Source: SVTX01 sp045585895 (GTDB taxonomy: Bacteria; Bacillota; Clostridia; Oscillospirales; CAG-272). Taken from it: a DNA stretch of 11,748 nt. Made by a program: the position numbers and the translations under genes. The notes beneath the pieces were generated by a model, which was not told the origin of the DNA, searched no databases, and saw nothing but the letters and a program-made list of their open reading frames with translations. The stretch's first letter is position 1. Each line of letters opens with the position of its first letter. The stretch lies in assembly GCA_045585895.1 (NCBI GenBank), contig JAZMZI010000157.1, forward strand, positions 1-11,748, written 5' to 3'. Positions 5,595 through 11,673 of this stretch are shown here, piece after piece.

Positions 5595-6851
5595 ATGAAA
5601 ACGTACTTTTATCCTGCAGATATTCTGTTACCGAATTTTAACGTAACAAACGGAAAAAAGTGGGCAACGGTTGCCTGCGACCAATATACGAGCCAAAAAG
5701 AGTATTGGGACGAGGCAAGAGCGTTTATAGGAGACGCGCCCTCTACCCTTGATCTTATGCTTCCCGAGGCGTATCTCGACCGCGAGGAAGAGATGCTGCC
5801 CAAGATAAACGAAAATATGAAGGAGTATCTTTGCGGTGTTCTTTTGGGACATGAAAATGCTATGATATACCTTGAAAGGACTCAAAGCGACGGCAGAGTG
5901 CGCCGAGGAATAGTTGGTTGCATAGACCTTGAGGATTACGATTATTCCAAAGGCTCCGAGACGCTTATTCGCGCCACCGAGGGCACCGTGCTTGAAAGAA
6001 TACCGCCGAGAGTTGCCATTCGCCGCGGCGCAGTCGTGGAGATGCCACATATTATGATACTTATCGACGACCCCGAAAGAAAGGTCATCGAACCTGTTGC
6101 AGATAAGTCGGAGAGCTACGAGGTCGCCTACGATTTCGACCTTATGGCGGGCGGCGGTCACGTTAAGGGGTATTTCGTCGAAAAATCCGATTTTGAGGGA
6201 ATAAACAACGCTCTCGGCGCTCTTGCAACGAGAGAGAACATGAAAGAAAAATACGGTGTGGACGCCGCTCCGTTGCTTTTTGCTATGGGTGACGGAAACC
6301 ACTCGTTGGCATCTGCAAAGGCGCTTTACGAGGAGATAAAAGCCGAGATAGGCGTTGATGCGGCGATGTCTCATCCCGCAAGATATGCGCTTTGCGAAAT
6401 AGTCAATCTCCACGATACCGCCCTTGATTTCGAGCCTATTTACAGAGTTGTTTTCGGTGCGGACAAGGCGGGATTCAAGAAAGATTTTGAGACCTATATC
6501 GCGTCTCTTGACGGTATGGCTGACGGACAAAAAATAACGGTCATCATTGATGAAAAGGAGACCGAGCTTTCGGTTCCTCACCCGATTTCCCAGCTTGCGG
6601 TCGGTACGGTGCAGAATTTTCTTGACGAATACGTAAAGAAGCACCCCGAGGTCACTGTTGATTATATCCACGGCGAGGATACGGTAAGAGAGCTTGCCGG
6701 TGAGGGAGCCGTAGGAATCCTTTACGACGGAATGGGAAAGGATATGCTTTTTAAGACCGTAATTTGCGACGGTGCGCTGCCTCGAAAGACTTTTTCAATG
6801 GGTCACGCCGCAGATAAGAGATTTTATATTGAGTGCAGAAAAATCAGATAA
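5595..6851 (+). CDS. DUF1015 family protein (COG4198)
   Basis: A 418-residue cytoplasmic protein with the full length of the DUF1015 family. Recognisable stretches are the N-terminal KTYFYPADILLP, ATVACDQYTSQKEYWDEA (residues 24-41), the MPHIMILIDDP segment (150-160), the family hallmark FAMGDGNHSLASAKALYEE (229-247), and the C-terminal LPRKTFSMGHAADKRFYIECR. No membrane segment or signal peptide is present. The reaction is not established; from memory, the gene often sits beside serine-biosynthesis genes (serA, serC) in clostridia, but here it faces lysC instead. The AAGGAG site 5 bases from ATG and a good promoter make the start secure. It forms a monocistronic unit ending at a bidirectional terminator. 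Family assignment is sure, function is not. Confidence 0.9.
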   Translation: MKTYFYPADILLPNFNVTNGKKWATVACDQYTSQKEYWDEARAFIGDAPSTLDLMLPEAYLDREEEMLPKINENMKEYLCGVLLGHENAMIYLERTQSDGRVRRGIVGCIDLEDYDYSKGSETLIRATEGTVLERIPPRVAIRRGAVVEMPHIMILIDDPERKVIEPVADKSESYEVAYDFDLMAGGGHVKGYFVEKSDFEGINNALGALATRENMKEKYGVDAAPLLFAMGDGNHSLASAKALYEEIKAEIGVDAAMSHPARYALCEIVNLHDTALDFEPIYRVVFGADKAGFKKDFETYIASLDGMADGQKITVIIDEKETELSVPHPISQLAVGTVQNFLDEYVKKHPEVTVDYIHGEDTVRELAGEGAVGILYDGMGKDMLFKTVICDGALPRKTFSMGHAADKRFYIECRKIR

Positions 6852-6860
6852 AAAAGAAAC

Positions 6861-6893
6861 GCAGGAGAGACCGGAGAGGTCTTTCCTGCTTTT
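6861..6893. terminator. Bidirectional terminator between DUF1015 and SDR genes
   Basis: A 12-bp stem (6861-6872 with 6878-6889, one G-U pair) closes GGAGA. TTTT follows on the plus strand, and an A-rich stretch before it (6850-6859) gives a T-rich tail on the minus strand. It lies between the convergent stops at 6851 and 6899. Confidence 0.85.
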
Positions 6894-6898
6894 GGGTA

Positions 6899-7636
6899 TT
6901 AAAGTATCTTTCTGCATCCGTCGATCTGGATGTTTTGTCCCGAGATGTAGGTAGCCTTGTCGCCGCAAAGGAAGCAGATCAGCTCCGCGTTTTCCATATC
7001 GCTGCCCGATCTGCCCATATATGACAGGGGATTGGGAACTGTATGGTAAAGATCGTCCTTGCCCGAATCGGAAACGGTACCGGGGGATACGCTGTTGACG
7101 GTGATGCCGCTTTCGGCAACCTCCTTGGCAAGAGCCTTGGTAAAGGAGATGATCGCGCCCTTGGTTGACGAATAACAAGCCATATTTTTGTTGCCGTATA
7201 CTCCCGCAACGCTTGCCACGTTGACTATTCTGCCGTATCCGTTTTCTATCATTTTGGGAAGAACGGCGCGGGTGACGTAGACCACGCCCATTACGTTGAC
7301 GTCAAAAAACAGCTTCCATTCGTCCACGGGGGTGTCGAGGAAGGAGTGAAAAGTTTTCCAGAGCGCCGCGTTGTTGACGAGGACGTCGATCCTTCCGAAG
7401 AATTCGAGAGCATCGGAGACAGACGAGTTTACAATTTCCTCGTTTCTTACGTCGCAGACGTATGCTTTGACTTTTGCTCCAAGCTTTTCGCATTCGGCTT
7501 GGGTCAAGAGCATTTTTTCTTCGTTGATATCCATAAGAACTACGTCGTAGCCCTCCTCGGCAAGCTTTATGGCGGTTGCCTTGCCGATACCTACCGACGC
7601 GCCCGTAATAAGGGCGACTTTTTTATCGTTTGACAT
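6899..7636 (-). CDS. Short-chain dehydrogenase/reductase (classical SDR)
   Basis: A 245-residue NAD(P)-dependent oxidoreductase. It has TGASVGIG (residues 11-18), Asp36 after strand 2 (VLMDINEE), which usually means NAD(H) preference, NNAA (88-91), Asn114, Ser142 in NVASVAG, and Tyr155/Lys159 in YSSTK, so the catalytic tetrad is complete. SPGTV (184-188) and SGQNIQIDG (232-240) are typical. I used ATG 7636, giving the usual MSNDKKVALITGAS start; ATG 7645 in frame adds MLF and cannot be excluded, since neither has a good ribosome site. It starts 10-19 bases after the dehydroquinase-like gene, so it is probably coupled to it in one operon under the divergent AraC regulator. Likely a polyol, sugar-acid or ring-hydroxyl dehydrogenase; the substrate cannot be read from sequence. 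Confidence 0.92.
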   Translation of the reverse strand: MSNDKKVALITGASVGIGKATAIKLAEEGYDVVLMDINEEKMLLTQAECEKLGAKVKAYVCDVRNEEIVNSSVSDALEFFGRIDVLVNNAALWKTFHSFLDTPVDEWKLFFDVNVMGVVYVTRAVLPKMIENGYGRIVNVASVAGVYGNKNMACYSSTKGAIISFTKALAKEVAESGITVNSVSPGTVSDSGKDDLYHTVPNPLSYMGRSGSDMENAELICFLCGDKATYISGQNIQIDGCRKIL

Positions 7637-7655
7637 AAATAACATTTCGCAATTT

Positions 7656-8414
7656 TTACTGATTGTTATAGAAAAGATTGTCCTGAACCTGCTTCATGGC
7701 GCGGAGCTGAGGCTGTTCTCTTACCGCGTTTTGCACACAGAGCCACATGCAAACGCCGAGAGAGGTTCCGATCTGACGGATGGTGTGGCAATATTCTCCA
7801 TTTGCAAGGAAAAGAAATTTTCCACCCACCTCGTTCTTTATTCTGAGTATCGCTCTGATATTTTCCTGTTCCTCGTCTTCGGTATTACTGAAATTGACTA
7901 TTTTGCAGACGTCTGCTCCGCGCTCCCTCTGAGCCTTTGCATAGGCAACCGCCTCGTCCTCGCTAAGATGCGTGTGGGTGTGGCTGGACATAAGCACCTC
8001 GGCACCTGCCGCGTGTAATCTTTCGATCAACTTCTTTTGCTTTGCGACAGCTTCAGGGTTGTGGGTCATTTCGTAGGGCTGAGGGTCGTAAGTGTCCGCC
8101 ATAACGTCAACTAACGTCGCGCCCGCGCGGATGGCGGCGAAAAGGATCTCGGCACATTCGTCGTCGGTTTTGCCTTTGTTGCTGAAATTGCGGTAGCTCG
8201 TTACGTAGATGGGTTTGCCGAGACAGTGCTTGAATACGTTGCGGAAGCATTCCTCGTTGAGGTATTCGGGATTCCAGCCTTCAAGCTGAAATCCAAAGGC
8301 ATCGGCACCGTCATAGTGAGCGTTCATAACGGCAGAGATTGCTTTGTCGGGTGTGTTTTCGGGGATCATGCAGCAGAGCAGGGGCTTTTGGTAATTCAGA
8401 AATGTGGGTTTCAT
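7656..8414 (-). CDS. Type I 3-dehydroquinate dehydratase-like TIM-barrel protein
   Basis: A 252-residue protein of the class I dehydroquinase fold, a Schiff-base TIM barrel. Compared by eye with known AroD sequences, catalytic His is His145 (MSSHTH), Schiff-base Lys is Lys171 (GADVCKIVN), Arg75 (VTSYRN) matches the substrate Arg in FTFRS, Arg213 lies in HTIRQIGTSLG, and Gln237 (REQPQL) may match the Gln of the APGQ loop. However, the Glu-x-Arg motif of AroD (IEWRVD) appears as Gly41-x-Gln43 (FGFQLE), and the EGG stretch after FTFRS is absent. It may act on a different hydroxyacid rather than dehydroquinate; no other shikimate gene is nearby. AAGGAG (8428-8433) lies 13 bases from ATG, a long spacing, but no nearer start exists. 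It heads an operon with the SDR gene, opposite an AraC regulator. Confidence 0.8.
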   Translation of the reverse strand: MKPTFLNYQKPLLCCMIPENTPDKAISAVMNAHYDGADAFGFQLEGWNPEYLNEECFRNVFKHCLGKPIYVTSYRNFSNKGKTDDECAEILFAAIRAGATLVDVMADTYDPQPYEMTHNPEAVAKQKKLIERLHAAGAEVLMSSHTHTHLSEDEAVAYAKAQRERGADVCKIVNFSNTEDEEQENIRAILRIKNEVGGKFLFLANGEYCHTIRQIGTSLGVCMWLCVQNAVREQPQLRAMKQVQDNLFYNNQ

Positions 8415-8426
8415 ATACTTGATAAT

Positions 8427-8433
8427 TCTCCTT
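8427..8433 (-). promoter_or_regulatory. Distant ribosome binding site of the dehydroquinase-like gene
   Basis: AAGGAGA on the minus strand lies 12 bases before ATG 8414, longer than the usual 5-9. No ATG, GTG or TTG lies between, so this start is kept. Confidence 0.55.
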
Positions 8434-8531
8434 AACGTGAATTCTTTTGTTTCTTATCCTCTTGTCATGGCGATTCTTCCGGATGTTTGAACAGGCTTAT
8501 TCATGAAGTTTCATTTTTACTTTGCAAAATA

Positions 8532-8560
8532 ATATTATCACATAATAGCGCGCTAATCAA
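8532..8560 (-). promoter_or_regulatory. Promoter of the dehydroquinase-like/SDR operon with palindromic spacer
   Basis: On the minus strand, TTGATT (8555-8560), a 17-bp spacer and TAATAT (8532-8537). The spacer contains TAGCGCGCTA (8546-8555), a perfect 10-bp palindrome and the only GC-rich block in this AT-rich intergenic region, a plausible operator. The leader would be ~110 bases. Confidence 0.65.
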
Positions 8561-8611
8561 TGATAAAAATGAGAGAGATTTAATATTTTTGATATTATTT
8601 TGATGATTTAA

Positions 8612-8640
8612 TTGACTTTTGTTGCAAAAAATGATAAAAT
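8612..8640 (+). promoter_or_regulatory. Promoter of the AraC-family gene
   Basis: TTGACT (8612-8617), 17-bp spacer, TAAAAT (8635-8640). The start near 8647 lies inside the longer open frame, which rules out upstream ATG codons at 8619 and 8631 and fixes the gene's start at 8661. Confidence 0.75.
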
Positions 8641-8648
8641 GCGTTTGT

Positions 8649-8657
8649 GGGGGTGAT
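8649..8657 (+). promoter_or_regulatory. Ribosome binding site deciding the AraC start
   Basis: GGGGGTGAT matches the anti-Shine-Dalgarno complement GGAGGTGAT at 8 of 9 bases and lies 3 bases before ATG 8661 (5-7 from the core). Confidence 0.7.
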
Positions 8658-8660
8658 GGA

Positions 8661-9422
8661 ATGAACGTTTTTCGTGATATTACCGTGACCGATATTTACG
8701 AAGTGGTTACTGTGCGCCAGGTAAAGGGCGTATCGTCTGAAATAAAAGGGCGACCGAATTATGGCATTTCCTTCTGCTATGAGGGGCAACTAACTTATAC
8801 GCTTGAAGGAGAAAGCTATATTTCCGAGCCGAAATGCGCGATAATTCTGCCTAAGGGGGCTACTTACACGCTACACTGCGAAAAGAGTGGGTATTTTCCG
8901 CTTATCAATTTCGATTGCAAAGATTTCTTATGTAATCGGCATATAGTTATTCCTCTGAAAAATCCCGAGCCGCTTATTAAGGAATATGAATATATAAAAA
9001 AGCTATCCTTGTTTGAAAAAAACAGGACTAAAAAGATGAGCGCGTTCTATTCTTTGCTGGATGGAATGATCACGCAAGGTGACGAGGACAATTCGGATAT
9101 TGGCAGAGCTATGGCATTTCTTGAGGCGAATTTGTCGGATCCCGATCTTACAAATGAAGTGTTGGCGAGGCAGGTCAATATAAGCGAGGTTTATTTTCGC
9201 AGACTTTTTTCAGATAGATACGGTGTCACTCCGAGGCAATATATTATAGAAGCGCGGATTTTCAAAGCAAAGCAGCTGCTTTCTTCGGGAAACAAAAAGA
9301 TCTCCGCCGTAGCGGAGGAGTGCGGTTTCGTTTCGGTTTATCATTTCAGCCGTTGCTTTAAGGAAAAGACGGGTATGACGCCGACTGAATATATGAATTC
9401 AAACCACATTTTGGGATTGTGA
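8661..9422 (+). CDS. AraC-family transcriptional regulator
   Basis: A 253-residue regulator. The N-terminal half (about 33-85) is the cupin-like ligand-binding domain (PNYGISFCYEGQLTYTLEG, then CAIILPKGATYTLHC). The C-terminal half has two helix-turn-helix units: LTNEVLARQVNISEVYFRRLF (163-183) and ISAVAEECGFVSVYHFSRCFKEKTGMTPTEY (214-244), the last being the AraC signature. Start at ATG 8661 was chosen from the promoter and the ribosome site; ATG codons at 8619 and 8631 fall within the promoter. It diverges from the dehydroquinase-like/SDR operon, 246 bases away, and is the obvious candidate to activate it when its substrate is present. Its ligand is unknown; it is likely a sugar or sugar acid. 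Confidence 0.92.
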   Translation: MNVFRDITVTDIYEVVTVRQVKGVSSEIKGRPNYGISFCYEGQLTYTLEGESYISEPKCAIILPKGATYTLHCEKSGYFPLINFDCKDFLCNRHIVIPLKNPEPLIKEYEYIKKLSLFEKNRTKKMSAFYSLLDGMITQGDEDNSDIGRAMAFLEANLSDPDLTNEVLARQVNISEVYFRRLFSDRYGVTPRQYIIEARIFKAKQLLSSGNKKISAVAEECGFVSVYHFSRCFKEKTGMTPTEYMNSNHILGL

Positions 9423-9433
9423 GAATATTTTTT

Positions 9434-9491
9434 ATGGGGGAAGAGAAAATTTTTGCGAAAACTTTCTCTTCCCCCATATCCCTATCTTTTT
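9434..9491 (+). terminator. Long palindromic hairpin/terminator after the AraC gene
   Basis: A 15-bp perfect stem (9434-9448 with 9463-9477, core GGGGGAAGAGAAA) continues past one mismatch with TTTT/AAAA. A run of T's (9486-9492) follows 8 bases later. It sits between the convergent stops at 9422 and 9513. Its plan (G4-purines-T5-loop-A4/5-pyrimidines-C4) equals that of the hairpin at 2831-2885. Confidence 0.7.
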
Positions 9492-9512
9492 TCAAAATGT
9501 TTCGGGAAAAGG

Positions 9513-9851
9513 TTAATTTACGGTTGGTATGAGTTTGATGATTTTTTTATTTTTCTTTTGAGCGTATTTTAGGGTGTATTCGGTTCCTCTAGATTCGCCG
9601 TCCCATATCGCCAAGACTGTGTCGGCAAGATCAACCATTTCCTCGTTGCGCTTGATCGGGGCGGCTCTGCCGAATTTTTCATATTTGGGGAGAATTATCA
9701 TTTTTTCAATGTTGTGGCTGTCTGCATATTGCTCTGCTACCTTGTCGATGCCTTTTGCGCCACCGCTGATTATTAGATTGGTTTCTTCGGGGATGTGCCC
9801 TGTCAGATCAAATTCTGTTATTGTTCGCGAACCAACTATCAAAAGCTTCAT
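9513..9851 (-). CDS. SLOG-domain protein, DUF2493/YspA type
   Basis: A 112-residue Rossmann-like protein of the SLOG superfamily (relatives: LOG, DprA). Motifs are LLIVGSRTI (residues 3-11), ISGGAKGID (28-36), LPKYEKFGRAAPIKRNEEM (54-72), DTVLAIWDG (77-85) and SRGTEYTLKYA (87-97), the nucleotide-ligand pocket of this family. It is predicted to bind or cleave a nucleotide-derived ligand; members recur in phage, plasmid and defence contexts. I chose ATG 9851: the AAGGAG site (9861-9866) abuts ATG 9860, so that codon is too close, whereas 9851 is at 9 bases. It diverges from a small XRE gene, with which it shares overlapping promoters, and ends towards the AraC gene. No catalytic evidence; the ligand is unknown. 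Confidence 0.85.
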   Translation of the reverse strand: MKLLIVGSRTITEFDLTGHIPEETNLIISGGAKGIDKVAEQYADSHNIEKMIILPKYEKFGRAAPIKRNEEMVDLADTVLAIWDGESRGTEYTLKYAQKKNKKIIKLIPTVN

Positions 9852-9860
9852 ATATTGCAT

Positions 9861-9866
9861 CTCCTT
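9861..9866 (-). promoter_or_regulatory. Ribosome binding site deciding the SLOG gene start
   Basis: Minus-strand AAGGAG touches ATG 9860 but is 9 bases from ATG 9851, so the latter is the start. Confidence 0.75.
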
Positions 9867-9889
9867 AAATATAGTTTAAAACACATAAA

Positions 9890-9919
9890 CCTTATATTTT
9901 ACCTAATGTTCCTTATATT
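9890..9919. repeat. Direct repeat CCTTATATT, possible operator
   Basis: CCTTATATT occurs at 9890-9898 and 9911-9919, 21 bp apart, about two helical turns. The second copy overlaps the -10 box of the SLOG promoter. This would suit binding by an XRE dimer pair, but it is AT-rich and unproven. Confidence 0.45.
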
Positions 9920-9945
9920 ATACCATATTAAAATTCTTTTGTAAA
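9917..9945 (-). promoter_or_regulatory. SLOG promoter
   Basis: On the minus strand, TTTACA (9940-9945), 17-bp spacer, TATAAT (9917-9922). It overlaps the divergent promoter of the XRE gene. Confidence 0.75.
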
Positions 9946-9956
9946 TAGGGTATAAT
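9928..9956 (+). promoter_or_regulatory. Promoter of the small XRE gene
   Basis: TTAAAA (9928-9933, weak), 17-bp spacer, TATAAT (9951-9956). The two divergent promoters are mirror-arranged: ATATTATACC (9915-9924) and GGTATAATAT (9949-9958) form an inverted repeat carrying both -10 boxes. Confidence 0.65.
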
Positions 9957-9986
9957 ATTTTTAAAAGAATTTTTAGGAGAAACGAT

Positions 9987-10223
9987 ATGCTTGAAAGTCA
10001 ATATAAAATGAACGTAATTAAAATCGGCTTGAAAATTGCATATTACAGAAAATTGCAGGGAATGACGCAGGAAGAGCTTGCGGAGGCGTGCGGCTTGTCT
10101 GTTGGATATGTTTCACAGCTTGAGGCTCCCGGTAGTTGCTTTTGCCCTTCGTTGAGAACTCTTTTCGTTATTGCGGAAGTGCTTGGAACTACCGTGTCAA
10201 AGCTTACCGATATTGAGGATTAA
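9987..10223 (+). CDS. Small XRE-family repressor
   Basis: A 78-residue protein that is almost entirely a helix-turn-helix: IKIGLKIAYYRKLQGMTQEELAEACGLSVGYVSQLEAP (residues 11-48), then LRTLFVIAEVLGTTVSKL (57-74). It has no ligand domain, as in single-domain Cro/C1-type repressors. AGGAGA (9975-9980) lies 6-7 bases before ATG. Its transcription is directly opposite the SLOG gene from overlapping promoters, so it probably represses both. Bases in this region are more AT-rich than in the flanking metabolic genes, consistent with an acquired module. It ends at a strong terminator. Confidence 0.85.
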   Translation: MLESQYKMNVIKIGLKIAYYRKLQGMTQEELAEACGLSVGYVSQLEAPGSCFCPSLRTLFVIAEVLGTTVSKLTDIED

Positions 10224-10238
10224 CCTTTTGTATAAATA

Positions 10239-10280
10239 AAAAACGCTTGATTTTAGATCAAACTGAAATCAAGCGTTTTT
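10239..10280. terminator. Bidirectional terminator between XRE and alcohol dehydrogenase genes
   Basis: A perfect 15-bp stem (10239-10253 with 10266-10280) closes 12 bases. A-rich left and T-rich right flanks serve both strands. The convergent stops are at 10223 and 10287. Confidence 0.9.
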
Positions 10281-10286
10281 ATTTAG

Positions 10287-11441
10287 TTAGAATATCTTTT
10301 CAAAGAGATCGACAACTTCCTGCTTCTTGGGGACGCGGGGATTGGTGGGAGTGCAGCGGTCGTTGAGCGCCGCCTCTGCCATATCCTCGACCTTGCGCAT
10401 ATACTCGTCCTTGGTGATCGAAGGAGCCGCCTCGCGGATGCAACGGGGTACGTTCATCTGAATACGAAGTTCGTCTATGTAGTTGATAAAGGATTTTACC
10501 GATGCGATATCGTTGTAGCTTCCCACGCCGATGTAGCGTGCCAGCTTTGCGTATTTGTGGACGCAGGGAGCAGGGTTTACGATAGACATAGTGTGGCTCT
10601 CGATTCCCGTGTTATAGCTTATAACGGTAGGAAGAAGGAGCGCGTTTGCTTTTCCGTGAGGAATATGGAACTGAGCGCCCAGCTGATGTGCCATGCCGTG
10701 GTTAAGACCCAAGGATGCGGCATTGAACGCCATACCCGCCAGATTGGAGGCGAAGTGCATTCTTTCTCTGGGGAGAAGGTCGCGAGTAGATTCATAATTA
10801 TAGGAACGGTAGAGATAATCCTTGCATACCTGAGCCGCCTTTTTGGAGTAGAGGTCGGAGAAGGAGGTAGCGTTGGTGCTGACGTAAGCCTCGATAGCGT
10901 GGGTGAACACGTCCATACCCGTGTCTGCGGTTATGCTTGCGGGAACGCTTTTTACCATTTCAACGTCGAGAATAGCCTCCTCGGGAAGAAGCTTCTGATC
11001 TATGATAGCGTGCTTTACGTTCTTTTCGGTATCGGTGATGACCGCAAAGGACGTTACCTCGCTACCCGTTCCGCTGGTGGTAGGAACTGCAATAAAGTAG
11101 GGGAAATAGCCCGGCTCTACCTGATTGGCGAACTGACGCACGCACTTGGTAAGGTCGATTGCGGAGCCGCCGCCTACCGTGATAATGCAGGGAGCTTTAT
11201 CGCGAATGAGGGCGGTAACGCCTCTGCCAACCGCCTCGACCGAGGGGTCGGGAGCGACGTCGGAATATACGGTATAAGTGATATTTGCCGCGTCGAGGTG
11301 CTTGGTGACGTACTTTATAAGACCGCTGGAGACCACGAAGGGGTCGGCGATAATAAATACCTTGTTATATTCAAGAGTTGCAAGACGGGAAAGAGCGTCT
11401 GCACCGAAATGAATTGAAGTGTGAAGATTAAAGCTTTGCAT
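10287..11441 (-). CDS. Iron-containing alcohol dehydrogenase
   Basis: A 384-residue group III (Fe-type) NAD(P)H-dependent alcohol dehydrogenase. The nucleotide site is GGGSAIDLTK (residues 90-99) and TTSGTGSEVT (121-130). Metal ligands by comparison with FucO are Asp177 and His181 (GMDVFTHAIEAY) plus His248 and His262 (NHGMAHQLGAQFHIPHG), so all four are present; His252 is also kept. The ending ALNDRCTPTNPRVP (358-371) is like 1-propanol/1,3-propanediol and ethanol dehydrogenases (PduQ, EutG, DhaT, AdhE C-terminal half). It probably reduces a short-chain aldehyde to recycle NADH in fermentation. AAAGGA is 8 bases before ATG 11441. It is transcribed alone from its own promoter after a hairpin leader. 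No diol-dehydratase or microcompartment gene is visible, so its exact substrate is open. Confidence 0.93.
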   Translation of the reverse strand: MQSFNLHTSIHFGADALSRLATLEYNKVFIIADPFVVSSGLIKYVTKHLDAANITYTVYSDVAPDPSVEAVGRGVTALIRDKAPCIITVGGGSAIDLTKCVRQFANQVEPGYFPYFIAVPTTSGTGSEVTSFAVITDTEKNVKHAIIDQKLLPEEAILDVEMVKSVPASITADTGMDVFTHAIEAYVSTNATSFSDLYSKKAAQVCKDYLYRSYNYESTRDLLPRERMHFASNLAGMAFNAASLGLNHGMAHQLGAQFHIPHGKANALLLPTVISYNTGIESHTMSIVNPAPCVHKYAKLARYIGVGSYNDIASVKSFINYIDELRIQMNVPRCIREAAPSITKDEYMRKVEDMAEAALNDRCTPTNPRVPKKQEVVDLFEKIF

Positions 11442-11465
11442 TTTGGCAGTCCTTTCGATAAAAAT

Positions 11466-11500
11466 AGGCGGAATTTTTTTGAAATCAAAAATTCACGCCT
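11466..11500 (-). promoter_or_regulatory. Leader hairpin of the alcohol dehydrogenase gene
   Basis: AGGCG+GAATTTTT (11466-11478) pairs with AAAAATTC (11487-11494) and CGCCT (11496-11500), leaving a one-base bulge. On the transcript it begins about 3 bases after the predicted start (~11503) and is followed by ATTTTTAT, so it could be an attenuator, a stabilising 5' hairpin or an operator. Confidence 0.5.
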
Positions 11501-11509
11501 CACAAGGTT

Positions 11510-11538
11510 ATTATACTACGGTTTTTCTTAAAAGTCAA
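11510..11538 (-). promoter_or_regulatory. Promoter of the alcohol dehydrogenase gene
   Basis: On the minus strand, TTGACT (11533-11538), 17-bp spacer, TATAAT (11510-11515). Confidence 0.82.
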
Positions 11539-11645
11539 GGGCTTTTCGAAAAAATGGAATAAAACATTTGATACAATACCGTTCCTGCGCAGTTTTAACA
11601 AAAAGCGCAAAAATCTGACAAAAAAGCACTCCTTCGGTGAGATTG

Positions 11646-11670
11646 AAAAAGGCGCACGAGTCGCCTTTTT
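11646..11670 (-). terminator. Terminator of the partial gene at the right edge
   Basis: A 9-bp stem AAAAAGGCG/CGCCTTTTT (11646-11654 with 11662-11670) closes CACGAGT, 3 bases after the minus-strand stop at 11674. Confidence 0.8.
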
Positions 11671-11673
11671 GAT

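Noticed and set aside
5628..6671. 347-residue minus-strand frame
   Set aside because: Antisense to the DUF1015 gene; no ribosome site or motif.
10557..11417. 286-residue plus-strand frame
   Set aside because: Antisense to the alcohol dehydrogenase gene, which has all expected metal and NAD motifs.
11460..11510. Rex redox operator at the alcohol dehydrogenase gene
   Set aside because: TTGTGAGGCGTGAA has one half resembling a Rex half-site but lacks the inverted second half at the right spacing.
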